Of a DNA stretch of 64,000 bases, positions 46,403 through 58,522 are shown piece by piece. The DNA lies in contig CM044959.1 of the NCBI GenBank assembly GCA_024516035.1, positions 33,470,662 to 33,534,661 on the forward strand, given 5' to 3'. This stretch comes from Bactericera cockerelli. Its lineage: Eukaryota; Arthropoda; Insecta; Hemiptera; Triozidae. The notes under the pieces are model-generated. The model was given only the letters and a program-made list of their open reading frames with translations, ran no database searches and had not been told where the DNA came from. Each line of letters opens with the position of its first letter. Position 1 is the stretch's first letter. Made by a program: the position numbers and the translations under genes.

Positions 46403-46882
46403 AATGTCAATATTTTTCGTGGAGCTCACGAATGGCTCATCAGAATTTCGTGATAAATATATGTCAAATGAAGACTACAACCCTTGCAAAAACCATCTCG
46501 CTCTGAGTTGATAGTTCGTCACGACATATTTCGAGAAAAAATGTCAGCCAGGTCAAAAAACGTAAATACTTTTTGTTTACCGATCCATTATAATTATGTG
46601 AGTGGCTTACTCAACGTAGCTCAAGAACGGGTCATCAGAATTTCGTGATTGATATCTCAAATGAAAATTTGAACCTTTGCTTAAAACTTTCTATTTTTGA
46701 GTTGATACGCCGCCGCCGTCAAAAAAAATGTCATTTTGGTCGAAAAATGTGATTTTTTTGTGTCACCCATACATTTTTTGTCCTTACCCCGTTTAGCTGA
46801 ACCCTAGAGATATATTCCCTGATCCAAATGGACCTATAGGTAAAATTTCAGGTTTCTCGGACAATGTGTGTGGATTTATTTC

Positions 46883-47380
46883 TTATTGGTCTTAGAATTG
46901 TGAATTATTTTGGGTCCCGTGCACCCCTAACTTATTGAGTTTTTTTTACCGGATTAGTCTTAGAATTGGGAATTATTTTGATCCCGTGCCCCCCTGACTT
47001 ATTAAGATTTTTTTTAACGGGATTATTCTTAAATTTGGGAATTATTTTGGGGCCTGTGCCCCCCTAACTTATTGAGATCTTTTTTTTACGGGATTTCTCT
47101 TAGAATAGGGAATTATTTTGGGGCCCGTGCACCCTTAACTTATTCAGATCTTTTTTTTACGGGATTAGTCTTTGAATTGGGAATTTTTTTGAGGCCTGTG
47201 CCCCCCTAACTCATTGAGATATTTTTTTACGGGATTAGTCTTAGAATTGTGAATTATTTTTGGGCCCGTGCCCCCCTAACTCATTGAGATTTTTTAACGG
47301 GATTAGTCTTAGAATTGGGAATTATTTTGGGGCCCGTGCCCCCCTAACTCATTGAGATTTTTTTTTACGGGATTAAATAT
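46883..47380. repeat. About 68-71-bp tandem repeat inside the hAT-like element (7 copies)
   Basis: Seven copies contain TTAGAATTGGGAATTATTTT, then GGGGCCCGTGCCCCCCTAAC and a T run. The unit shares the CCCGTGCCCCCC motif with the element's own right end, so the array may have grown from the terminal region. Confidence 0.85.
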
Positions 47381-47471
47381 CATTAAAATTTGAGAAACAT
47401 CGCTTACCAAAAAAATCTGGGGGGGGCACGTGCCCCCCGTGCCCCCCCCTATATCCGCGCATGATAATTAT

Positions 47472-50400
47472 GATGAAAATAAAAAATACCCAATTTTACT
47501 TTTTGTTTTGGCATGAATTAAAATAAAATTGGTCTTATTACAAACAACTTTTTATTCAATTTCAGCCTACTATAATGCAAATCTTTTTCAAATTTAGATA
47601 GGTCACCCACCTATGTGTCTTTAGACCTTTAATGTTGCTTTACTAATGGTAGGCTATATAATACAAGGGTAAAATCTGGTTTGTATATCAGGTGAAAATT
47701 AGAGTGTTTGTGTAAAAACTGATTCATTCCAAAAGCTTCCGTTGCAAAACTTGCTCATTTCCAAATTCTGTGTCAAAACTCACTCATTCCAAAATTAAAC
47801 TTAAAAAAACTTATTTAAGGTAGAAAAAAACTTTGTGCAACCTGTTACAGCAATTTTCTTATAATCATAGCTTTCATGTTTAAAAAAAATAATGGAAAAA
47901 TATTAATTCCTTCAATAGTTATTAGTTTTTTTTAGTTCCTGAAAAATCATCTTACATGGAATGAACCAGTTTTTCAGGCGAACGCCTCAATATAATATTA
48001 ACAACAACCGTGCGACTTTCAACAGAAAAAGGCAACGCTGCCAATAGTTTAATTAACGCACATCTAATATTTTAATTAAGATAATAAATTGCAACGGTGT
48101 CGCCATTTATTTCCGCGCGACAAATAGATAAGACGGTGCGGATCATGAGACCATCACGAAGTGCCCGCGGGTATTAGACGCAAAGGTCAGGAGAGTTTAG
48201 AAGCAACTGGGTTTAGAAGGAAACAGAAGAGACGGTAATTTCGTCATCATCAACAAAAAAAAAATCTCAGTGAAAAGGAGTTTTCAGTGAAAGCCTTACA
48301 ATTGACACTGCGACCTATTTAGATCTATTGTGACCATACACCAAGGCATGGAAAAAGGTCTGTAATTCTGTGTCACTCACACATTATGATATTTACTGTC
48401 AAAATATTCAGTTGATAGTTTCGTTGGTGATTAAGATGTGCTAAAGCTGTTACTCAGCTGTTTGCGCAATTTTATTATTTAAGATGAATATGAAGCAGTG
48501 CTTCTGGTTAAGTAATTACTTGATTGATAGCTATTAAAATTTTGGAGTCAGTACGAGGTTCAAGTTCAACGTGGTGATTTTTTCGAGCTGTTAATCAGAT
48601 CAGTCGGGTATGAACAATGATTACCCTTGCCTTACTAATCAGTAATACTACCAGACACAGTAGGTTAGTATCACTGTAACTATAAGAGGTACCCACCATT
48701 CTGAGATTCGCTTTAGACAAGAACATTAATCGCTTCTGGTGAAACTCATGATGGTTCAAGATCAGAGACTATACTTATTTACTTAAGCAGTTTTCCAAAA
48801 TGGTAAAATTGGTAAGGAAACAAACCATAATAAAAACATTTGACCCTCCATCAAAATAATTTGTTCGACCTGTCTCAGACCGCCACAATAGATAGGTACC
48901 CAGATAATCTGGATTACTACTCGTACAGACAAAAGTCACAACCACTTTACCTATTTTACTACTGAGGATTATTGGGTCACCAGGGTCACAGATTAGGATT
49001 ATAATTCCACTATTTCTACTAGACTACTCTCAATGATACAATCACTAGTTTAGTTGTGGAAAAATGATGATTCGCGAAAATCTATATTTATAAATGCAAA
49101 ATACAATAATTTCACACCCATTCATCTCTGTTTCTCCGTACGACTATACTTTATAGAAAGGAGAGTGCCTTTTATGCTTGAGAGTTCGGAGGCAAACTAA
49201 GAAAGGATTTTTAAAAATTTGGTGGCTCAAATTTGTACTTGGTAAGTCGGGCTAGATTGCACTGTAATTGGTTGAAACTTCTACTCGAGTTAGGTTCTGG
49301 CTGTATGGGATTGCTTTGCCGACCAATGCCGAAAAAAAGGAAGGTCTAGCTTATCTTAAAGTTAATCCTGTGTTATAGGTCAGCCTTTCTCGCAAACCCA
49401 ACACCATGATTTTCTTCTTTTTCCAATAACTTTATTATATTTTATTTCAATATTCATACACATCCTTCATTTATTATTTTACTGCAATCCAATGTACTTT
49501 TCAGTATATGGTGGATTGCAGCAAATAGTAGTTCGCCTACATCGACCAATGTTGGCTCGAATCAAGACCCCGTCGAGTTTTATATTTAGACATACGGCAC
49601 GAGTGTTATTGTATGACTCACCACCCGGCCTTGCCTCGACGTCCCTATTTGGACAAAATAGTAACCTTCCCTCCGCTACTACCTATTAGACCTTTAGCTC
49701 GGAGATCAGCGCTGAATCCTCATCCAAGCTACATGAGAGCTCTATGAGAACAAGACTTGGAGATTTATACCAGAGATAATCAAGATGAGGGTTGTGAGGT
49801 TCACACAGAGTTGACAATCTTGCTTGATATGCGCAAGATATTATGTTTTGCTAGTTGAATACAGGAAATTTAGTTATCTCGAGTTTTAATTAAATTTGTT
49901 CTTCGTGCTGGTCTTCTTTTAGACAAAGGAAAAAACTTTTTGACAGAAGTGCCTTGAAGTTTAATTTCTTACCTAACTTGACGTTGAATAATTATGTGCA
50001 TATCTCCTTGTGTTGGTCTATCACAGTTTCACTGGATATCTCAGAATTGCAACTAAGTAGGTATATCTCGTCGTCACGTCGCGCGTCGGTTGAGTATAAA
50101 ATCACACATAGCGCGATCCTTTAAAATTCACTGTAAGGAAAAGTAGATCACACTATTTATGAATGAAATCTGTTAAAACTTCTTTGGTATCATTGATGGT
50201 AGTTTTTATACTTGTTACTTGTGATTTTATCTTAAGATATCGAAAGTATCTATCTTAACATTCCAAGAAGTCAGTATTAAGATTGCACTAACAAAAGTTC
50301 ATGTGAATCAGGCTCAAAACTTCACAGAAGAATTCTAAAGGCTTGAAAATCTCTAAAAACGCATGAGATTAAAAGAAAATAAATACTCGTAAATGCTAGT

Positions 50401-52900
50401 TTTCAAGAGATTCTCGACTCCGTTTTTGAGTAGAAAAAAGTTACGTAATAGTCTGAAATAACATATTTAGCTCTTTTGAAAACGGGGATTTTACTATGAC
50501 TCGGGAGTCAAGTCTCCATAAGAGACTTGACATTCAAGCTCAGGTTAAAAACAATTTGGAAAGAAAAATCCAGACCTTGAAAGGGGAACTGTATATATTT
50601 GCACATCAACCAAATTACCTAATTTAAATTTCCTATCACGTTGAAGTGGCATGATTCACCTCATGGGGGAAAGGAAAAACGTTTAAAAAAAAAAAACCTA
50701 ACAAAACATGGTTGTAATTTCCAGCTATTTTTCATTGATTTCTTTCAATGGTTTTGTAATAATTCACACTTTGAAAAATCCCACATTTTTGAAGGTGTTA
50801 CACTAATTTGCATAAATAGAAACACCAGAGTGAGGAAAACGCAGGTTATCTTCGTGATTGGACATTGAGGACGCGGGTTTTCCAATGTCATTCTGGTTTT
50901 ATTACACGGGCGGCTATAAAGATGGGGAATGAACCTCGTTCTATCCATGGATGAAATGAGGTCGATCTAGTATTTATCTTATTAATTCCAATTAGAACTA
51001 AATAAATACTAGAGTCCCTTTTTCTATCACTTGTTTTGGTGCTCCAATAAGGTCGAATTTTCAAATTAGTGGGAAAATCCGAACCAAAATCCGTTACCAG
51101 GATTACCGCAGTAAACACTTCAACCACCACACTGTTTTGAAATATATTTCTGCCAGCCTAGGCGGCTAGGAGGGTAGCGCTCCTATAACTTGATCCTAGG
51201 TAGGGGTTGTATTAGTTCAAGGACTGCCTGACTTTCTCTTAATTTTGATATTTCTGGGTGATACTAGGCAGTAATAGAAATTCCCTCTGACCAAAAGAAA
51301 AACTTGTCTGTTCCACAATTGGATATTGTTGTGTTTATTTTTCCAAGCACATAGTTTTAGATCATAGTGAAAAACTTTTTTCATCGTTTAGAGACAACCA
51401 CTAAATTCTTCTAAAAATTAAAGAAAATAAATACAAGAGGAAGGTAATTATTCTGTACAACTGTTAAGTTAAACATTTACTTATTTAAATAAAACTCACT
51501 TATCTACAAATAGTTATAGAATAGATTAAGAAACATAACATCAGAGAAGAATCAAAAATAAAATCTGGGGCCAAAAATAAATGCTCCTGCTTTCAACAAT
51601 ACACAACGATAACATATTATGTAGTTTTGTCTATTTTTTATTAAAATAAAATGTATAATAATTTGTTAGCCAATAGGGGCACCATATCAAGCTAACGTAT
51701 CGGTAAAAATGGTTTTGGAGAATGGTATGAAAATATGTACATACATGGGAGCTCATACCTATGTAGAATATGGGGAATAACTCTTTCATCAGCAAAAACT
51801 AGTATAGGTACAAGCAATAAATTAATAATGTAACGTTTAGTTTTTGTAAAAAAAAAACTATTGAGAAACTTTAAGCCTTGACAATATCTGATTAACTGGT
51901 AAGAGCAATTCCAGTTAAAAATTATAGCCCACAGAATCAATTCAGCGAGGGATTAACCATTGTTACTCGTAATCCAAATTTGACATACTTTGAGGGTGAA
52001 TACGGAATAAATAGCCATCATATGCCTTCTACTTAGATCACAAATATACTTTTATGTAAAGATTATGATCTACATCTACAACATGTTGGCTCAAAAGGAA
52101 ATCATTCCCTTGTGGTCTTTCATATGAGATATACGAGGCATGTGGGCAAATGGCGATCACCATTTTTGCTCAACTCGTAAAAAACAGCATGAAGCCATAT
52201 CCACACGAATACTTAACAACCTATTAAACTCCAATACCATGATGTCTTAATGTCGATAAAAATTTCCACAAATAAAAAAACAAGACTTGACTTAACGTTA
52301 AGACTAAGGACAGTGCTCTGGCAGATAAATATCTATTAAAACTCAAAAGAATGAGATTCACTAAGAAGTGTACATAGATACGCGAGCATGGTGGTCATCC
52401 GGTCTGCGCTGTCAGTAGTGAGCTCTTATCCCAACCAATGCATGAGTTCGATTTCATTCATAATTTGTTTGCTATCCACGCGACGTTGGGCTAGAGATGG
52501 TTTTTAGTCATGTTAATAGAATATCCGAGATAGCCCGTCCTTAAAAGAAACCAACCTTACACGGGGCGTTCGTTGGAAAATTCCTTTATTGTTGTTTTAA
52601 CCATAACTATGAGTTAACAATAATATTAACAAAACTTATCTGCTTGAACATGGTTAAAACATTATTGAAAATTGTACATAAAATTTAACATTTATTTTTA
52701 TTAACATCTTTAATTTGAATCATAATTGAAAAGATAAATACATAATATTCAAGAATAGAATGGAGAATCATGGGGATAAAATTTAACACTTTCTTCACCC
52801 TAACCTCCATAATATAGAGAGGAAAGGATTTGGCAACAAAACCAAAAAGTCAACATTAACGACTATTGAAATATCGTACACCAACATAAAAAATTAAAAA
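47472..52900. other. Non-coding sequence
   Basis: No exon of host cell factor or of the Ig gene was recognised. The minus strand has an AATAAA at about 52696-52691, which could be a polyadenylation signal if the reading frame ending at 53121 is a true end. Confidence 0.4.
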
Positions 52901-53120
52901 TACTACTCTAATTTGTGTACAAGATTTACTTACAAAATAATTCATAGCAAGGAACCACATATCCTACTTTACAATAAGAAATATACATTGTTATTCAAAT
53001 CCTATGTTCTGCTAGATCTACATTCTCGATACAACACGTTCCAAGTATTGTGGAATTCATCTAAGAGAGCTTGCACCATTGAAGGATTACATCAATATTG
53101 TATTGTGTACAACGAAAGTT

Positions 53121-55675
53121 TTACTGATTTTCCGGATTATGCTGTTGGATTTGAAGTTGCTGTATCTGCTGTTTGGGCCTCAAGACTACCATCTGCGGGC
53201 TGGAGGTAGTGACGGTCTGAGGGCTCTGCAGGATAGTGCCGGGCCTGATGGAGGAGGCGGAGGGGAGGATGATGGTTTTACCCCCCGCCATTTGTAGAGT
53301 AACAGGCTTCCCTGCGAAGTTACTGCCTGCTTTCCCTGTGATTGTGATGTTTTTGGGCACACCGCCCACCCCAGGCACGGTGATGGTGATGGGCTTGCCT
53401 ACAGTGCTGGTTCCCCCGGCCGATGACACCACCACCATACGCACGGGACCCCCAGCACTGCTGCTGGTCACTCCTGTACCGGACTGGGCGGCCAGGGTGG
53501 TGGTCAAGCTCTGGGCAGGTCGCAGACTGGAGGAACAGGACACGACACGGATCTGCTGTGTGGTGGCTCTGTTACCACCTATTCCAGGTTTTGTGATCAC
53601 AATAGTCTGAGGCATATTGACCGCGGTTCCTATGTTAGGTGACATGGGTTTGGATGTTTGAATGGATTGGATGTTCGGAGAGGAGATAGCCTTCATTGTT
53701 GTCAACACTTTCTGTCCAGGTTGACCCTGTTGATTCACTAGTTTCACAATAGTAGCACCTTGAGGAATACCTTTGGGGGCGGTTTGCAGCGTTGTTGTAC
53801 CAGGTTTACTTTGAAGGAGATTCACTTTAGGCATTGTGGCCATCATGCCTTGACTGGTTTTGACCAATGTTACAATTTGAGGCTGAGAAGTTCCTCCAAC
53901 ACTAGACTTGGGCAAGATGATTTGCTTGGAAGTGGTGAGGCCAGTCTTGAGAACAGTGGCTTGGGTGGAAGTGTTGAGTGATGGACTCGAGATAATGGTA
54001 GGTGAGCCACTGACTGCTTTGTTCGCATTCAAAAACTGATTGAGAGACACCGTCTTGGGCAAAGACAGTTGCCTGGTGGGCGTACTCTCCTGTATAGATA
54101 CAGGTGCTGGGGATGGTTCCTGAACTCCTATCTTGGGGGTCTGTGAGGCAGCGTTGGCTAGTGTATGTAACAGCATGGTCGTCTCTGAGTCCTGTCCGAT
54201 CTGAGCAGCTTTTTTCGTTATAATCATCTTTTGAGGGGAGGATATGATCTTTGGACTTTGTTGAATAATCATGGCTTTTGGTGTGTTGGCAAGGCTGGGC
54301 ACTTCTGCGCGAGCAGCAGACACAGGAATCATCATCTGTGGCATGCTGGCGACAGCAGGAGTAACAGGAGTTTCTGTGGAGAGACGTGCCATCTTAGCAG
54401 GAGGAGGTCCATCCGAGGCAGCAGCTTGAGGAGGGGTGGGCAGAGGTGCAACGGCGGCCACGGGGGGAGGAGGGGGAGGCTGAGGAGCAGGAGGCATCTC
54501 ATACTTCTGAATCTGGAGTATGTAAGAGTCAGCAATAGGATGACCTGGCCAGCAGATCTCCAAGTTGTTGGTAGCAGCGCGTACCAACTGAATTCTGCCA
54601 GGAGGCCCTGGTTTTTTCAACTTCTAGATACCACAAGTCTTTACAACATACTTGATTGTTCCAAGCTTTCTTGTAATCATCTCGTCCAGACCAGATGAAC
54701 ATTCTACTATTGATGACAGAGGCACAATGGCCTGCCCGAGGCTTGGGTAGGAAATCATCCGTCACTTCCACTGAGAGATCTTCCCATGTCATTTCAGGAA
54801 GATGAAGACAAGCGAGTTGATTCGACATTTCCATTCTTTCTCGTGCAATGATCTAGATTCATCTTTCAGATAGGGACCCATCCGCCGAAGATGAACATTC
54901 TGTCTCCGATGACGCATGCTGTGTGCAGTGAGCGGGGTAGAGGCTGAGGGCCCAGGATCTGTGGCTTCTGCCAAGTCATGCTGTTTATGTCCAACATAAA
55001 AAGTCACTCAGTCTGTTCCCACTCATACCGCCATAGATAATCAGTTTTGTGTTTTTGTATTCATCAGTCCAACTACAAGCTGTATGTGATTCTCTAGGAG
55101 ATGGTAGACCGCCGTATGTTCCTGGCATATCCCACACTGTCGTATGGCCATGCTTCAGTTCCAAAGTATAGAAGTCGTCCAGATATTTATAGGAAGGTGT
55201 AGGCTTCGTCTCATCACCGCCGCTGTTGGCTAGTCCTCCGAACAAGTAGACTTTGTTTCCGATAAGAGTGAAGCTGTGTCCAAGGCGGGGGCAAGGGGGC
55301 GTGCCGAAACGAGGAGGCTTTGGCTTCAATCTCTTCCACTCCCACTTGCTTGCTTGTAACTCATACAGTCACTCGAATATTTTCCATACTCTACCATACC
55401 TCCGAATATTAGAACTCTCGTGTTGTCCACAACAATGCCATAGGCAGCACACCCCGGTGGTATATCTCCCTTCAGAGTCGGGATGAACCACTGGTTGGTG
55501 GCGGTGTTGAAACATGCAGTCCTCCACGATGCCCTCATTGCCTCCCCCGAACACCAGCATCAGATCCTTGATAGCCACCGCCCTGTGTCCGTGGCGGGGC
55601 CGGGGCTGAGGGCCGGCCGGATCATCTATTCTTCTCCATCTGTACACCGGACAGTTATCTTCCATAGTGACTTAT
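53121..55675 (-). CDS. Hcf: Host cell factor (HCF): Kelch domain and following region, with frame breaks
   Basis: The exon follows the acceptor TGTGTTTCAG (55676 side) and starts at the ATG at 55665: [18 protein letters not shown], then [20 protein letters not shown]. Kelch motifs follow in order: [79 protein letters not shown] and [16 protein letters not shown]. Next come an Fn3-like stretch ([15 protein letters not shown]) and a long Ser/Thr/Pro/Gln-rich region to 53121. The order and wording match animal HCF-1, a chromatin adaptor for histone-modifying complexes. At least seven one-base length changes, all in homopolymers, break the frame. The frame ends in TAA at 53121, but a GTAAAA donor overlaps it (53124), so the gene probably continues; the rest of HCF was not seen. 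Confidence 0.9.
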
Positions 55676-56744
55676 CTGAAACACAAACAACAAACAATAC
55701 TTAGTGCACAGTCAATGATCCTTTGTTTCAACAAATATGTACAAGTAAGCATTTGATGGGTGACGTGAAGTCAAGCCAAATACATATTGCCTGTGTTATG
55801 CATGGGAAAAATCTCGGTTGGTCTCAATTCATAACAAAGTGTTTGTTCTATCGTTGTACTCGTAGTTCTAAACTCAACTATTTCTTTTGTCTCTCAAATT
55901 GAAATGTTTGCTATTATAGAAAATCTATAAATGGGTATCATTAAACATCAAGACAAGTGGATTGTTTTGATTTGAATTTCGAACATTTTCATACAGGATG
56001 ACGAAGGAATACACACACAGTGTAGTGAGGAACAATGAAGAGGCAGGAGAAAATGGTAAATATACTTGCTTAGTGATAGAATCAGCATGTGATTTGATTT
56101 TGAAGTGGTAACATATAATCTGAAGATATTGAAAATTGGGAGTTATTGCTGTCGACATCTCGTTGAAATTCAAAACTATTCTTGAAATCTTAGACATACC
56201 CAGTACGGATACTTTCTAGAATTGGTCGTCAGAAGAATGGACAGTCATTTTTTGATACCTTATTAAAATGAATTCATTATTCTACTGAAATATTAAAACT
56301 TGAATCTTGGACATCAGGAGGTGGCTTGTGTAAAAAAAAGAAGATGCTATATGTTGAAGATTCCTATCGGTGATCCAATATACACCAACATGAACAACGA
56401 GACACCTACTATCTCCGTTGGAAGATTCAATACTATTTTTTCATGTGCCCACTGTGATGTTTTAAATAACAGTCTTTAGAATGCTATGTATTTATAGGGA
56501 AAGAACACGGCAATGTATGGTTGAAAAAATGAGCAATTTTTAATTTAGGTCTATGAACTCGTACTATAAAAATAAATACAATCAGCTTGTTTATCATCTA
56601 TCTAAGTTCAGTATCATTTATCCGAATACTCTTTTCCCAAATCCGTGTGGTTCGGTAAGATAAGACAGGTTGTTCCCCTGTCGAAAAGGCAATAACAGGA
56701 ACATCTTCAGACTGTTTAATAAGCATTCATAAAAGAGATTTAGA
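55676..56744. other. First intron or upstream region of Hcf, nothing recognised
   Basis: The sequence upstream of the acceptor at 55676 (minus strand). No upstream exon or promoter element could be placed. Confidence 0.45.
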
Positions 56745-57620
56745 AAACTTAGGAGCGCTGAAGGCTTGTTCGAATGGCATGCTCAACAGCAGAAGCATTT
56801 CAGTAAAAAGCACCAAAAGAAGCCTGTTCAGAAGAAATCACTTCAAGCATCAGGGTGAGAAGCTAATGGAGCAAAGAGGCAGAGATGCAACAACCTCAAT
56901 AACTCTCTTGTAGAGATAGTTCAGAGGTGGGCATTCGAACCCCAACTGCTTCTCAAAGCTTTATAACACCCTGAAGTCTTTGATAGTGGGAGTAATTCTG
57001 AGAAGTTCCCAAATGAGTCCGGCCACAGGCAGGCGAAAATGTTTCCTAACTTATTCGCCCAAAGAGCAAGAAATGCTCGTCTAAGCATAAAAGGAATCCC
57101 TTATGGCTTTTCAAAGGCAACTTAGCTAACCACGCTAAGCAAATGACATGCCAAGACGCAAAATGCGGTCTCTCAAACTGCTGAAAGTTTACAAAATAAA
57201 GAGAATTTTAAAACTCTCAGGAGTGCTGAAAGTCGAATGGTGTCAAGCCGTAAGCCACTTCCAGTAAAAAGCATCAAAGAAGCTCGTTCAGAAGAAACAC
57301 TCAGATTGTGAGAAGCATGGAGCCTGAAGAGCAGAAGACTGCCAAACCCAACTATATTTATAGAGTCGAGGTGCATTCAAAACCCAATGCTTTCAACTTT
57401 ATAACGCCTGAAGTCTTTGAAGTGGGAGTAATTCTGAAAATTCCCAATGAGTCCGCCACAGGCAGGCGAAATGTTCAACTATTCCAAAGAGCAAAAAATC
57501 CTGTCTAGCAAAGAGGAATCTTATGGCTTTTAAAGGCCACTGTACCTCAACTACCGATGAACTAAATGGCACATTGCTCAGACCTAAATGCTGTCTCTGT
57601 AAAGAGGCCTCAGTTAGCAA
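56745..57620. repeat. Diverged direct duplication of about 430 bp
   Basis: 56745-57180 and 57216-57620 share long stretches (for example GTCTTTGA.AGTGGGAGTAAT, GCCACAGGCAGGCGAAA, CAGTAAAAAGCA) with frequent one-base indels. One copy has short open frames but no recognised protein. It may be an old transposon tail or a misassembled tandem. Confidence 0.6.
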
Positions 57621-58348
57621 AACACATTCCTGTAAATGTGGACACCTCACACGCTCGATGAAACCACTCTCAAGGCTGATCTAACACCTAAGAAGTTACG
57701 AAATCATCCTAAAGAATCTTAAGCTAATTAATAGCTTTGATCTCTTTTAGAGTTACAGGGGCATGTCACAAAAGATTTTGGTCGCATTACAAAGGCTTTC
57801 GAAGCCGATAGCCCTACTTATACCAATACCATACCAAATACTCTTCCAGAAATCCCGTTTTACATTTCAACCGAAATCCATTATTTGAATCTTACAATTA
57901 GACTGTATTAGATACATAAAAATAGATTATAGAATGACGATCAACTTTTCAGAGGCATGCCAGACAGACAGAAGCATACAAGAAGACAAAGAGCTTGTTT
58001 CTTTTATGGTAATTCTACTACTATTACTGTTCTGCAACATAAGTCATACACATATCAGATAACTTTAATAGTTAAAGCGCTGTCGTGATTGACTGCAGCC
58101 TTTATTTCCAACTCTTTATATTCACTTTAATTAGACGTCTGAGCTCAAATGATGAGAACTGAACTAGTTAAATGTTATATATCTCTCCTTATTTTTTCCA
58201 AACAAGAACATCGAAATATCTGTAGAATTTAGAAGGAAACATTTAAAAACTAAACAATACACATACATAAATATCGTGTTATATCAAAACTGCTATTGTA
58301 TTACAGAATAACTCCTAACAATAAAATCCGGGTTAAATAATTGTGAGG
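57621..58348. other. Non-coding, nothing recognised
   Basis: AT-rich sequence between two repeats; no open frame or element is supported. Confidence 0.45.
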
Positions 58349-58522
58349 TCCTACTCCATATGATTAGATTCCCAATCAAACCAATATAACTCCTGAATAC
58401 AGACTGTCCTACTCCATATGATTAGATTCCCAATCAAACCAATATAACTCCTGAATACAGACTGTCCTACTCCATATGATTAGATTCCCAATCAAACCAA
58501 TATAACTCCTGAATACAGACTG
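58349..58522. repeat. 58-bp tandem repeat, 3 copies
   Basis: Starts at 58349, 58407 and 58465. Each unit begins TCCTACTCCATATGATTAGA and ends GAATACAGACTG. The three copies are identical by eye, implying recent duplication or assembly stutter. Confidence 0.9.

Larger units (their letters stand above)
46129..47463. mobile_element. hAT-like non-autonomous DNA transposon
   Basis: Terminal inverted repeats CATGCGCGGATATAG (46129-46143 and 47449-47463) are flanked by an 8-bp duplication ATAATTAT (46121-46128 and 47464-47471). Runs of G/C (GGGGGGCAC / GTGCCCCCCCC) follow each end. The 8-bp target duplication and the C-A-x-G-x-G-C-G-G-A-T end with G runs point to the hAT superfamily. The interior holds a CACACC/(CA)n microsatellite (about 46210-46402), a repeated CTCATCAGAATTTCGTGAT motif (46437 and 46630), and a tandem repeat, but no transposase. 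Confidence 0.8.

Noticed and set aside
46096..46453. Open frames of Cys/Val and His/Thr repeats on both strands
   Set aside because: They are translations of a CA/CACACC microsatellite inside a transposon.
23851..53120. MLCK-type kinase domain of the Ig gene
   Set aside because: Looked for the HRDLKPEN, DFG and APE type motifs among visible frames; none seen.
53121..55675. Processed pseudogene of host cell factor
   Set aside because: An intron acceptor precedes the ATG, all breaks are homopolymer length changes, and no nonsense changes occur in the conserved frame.
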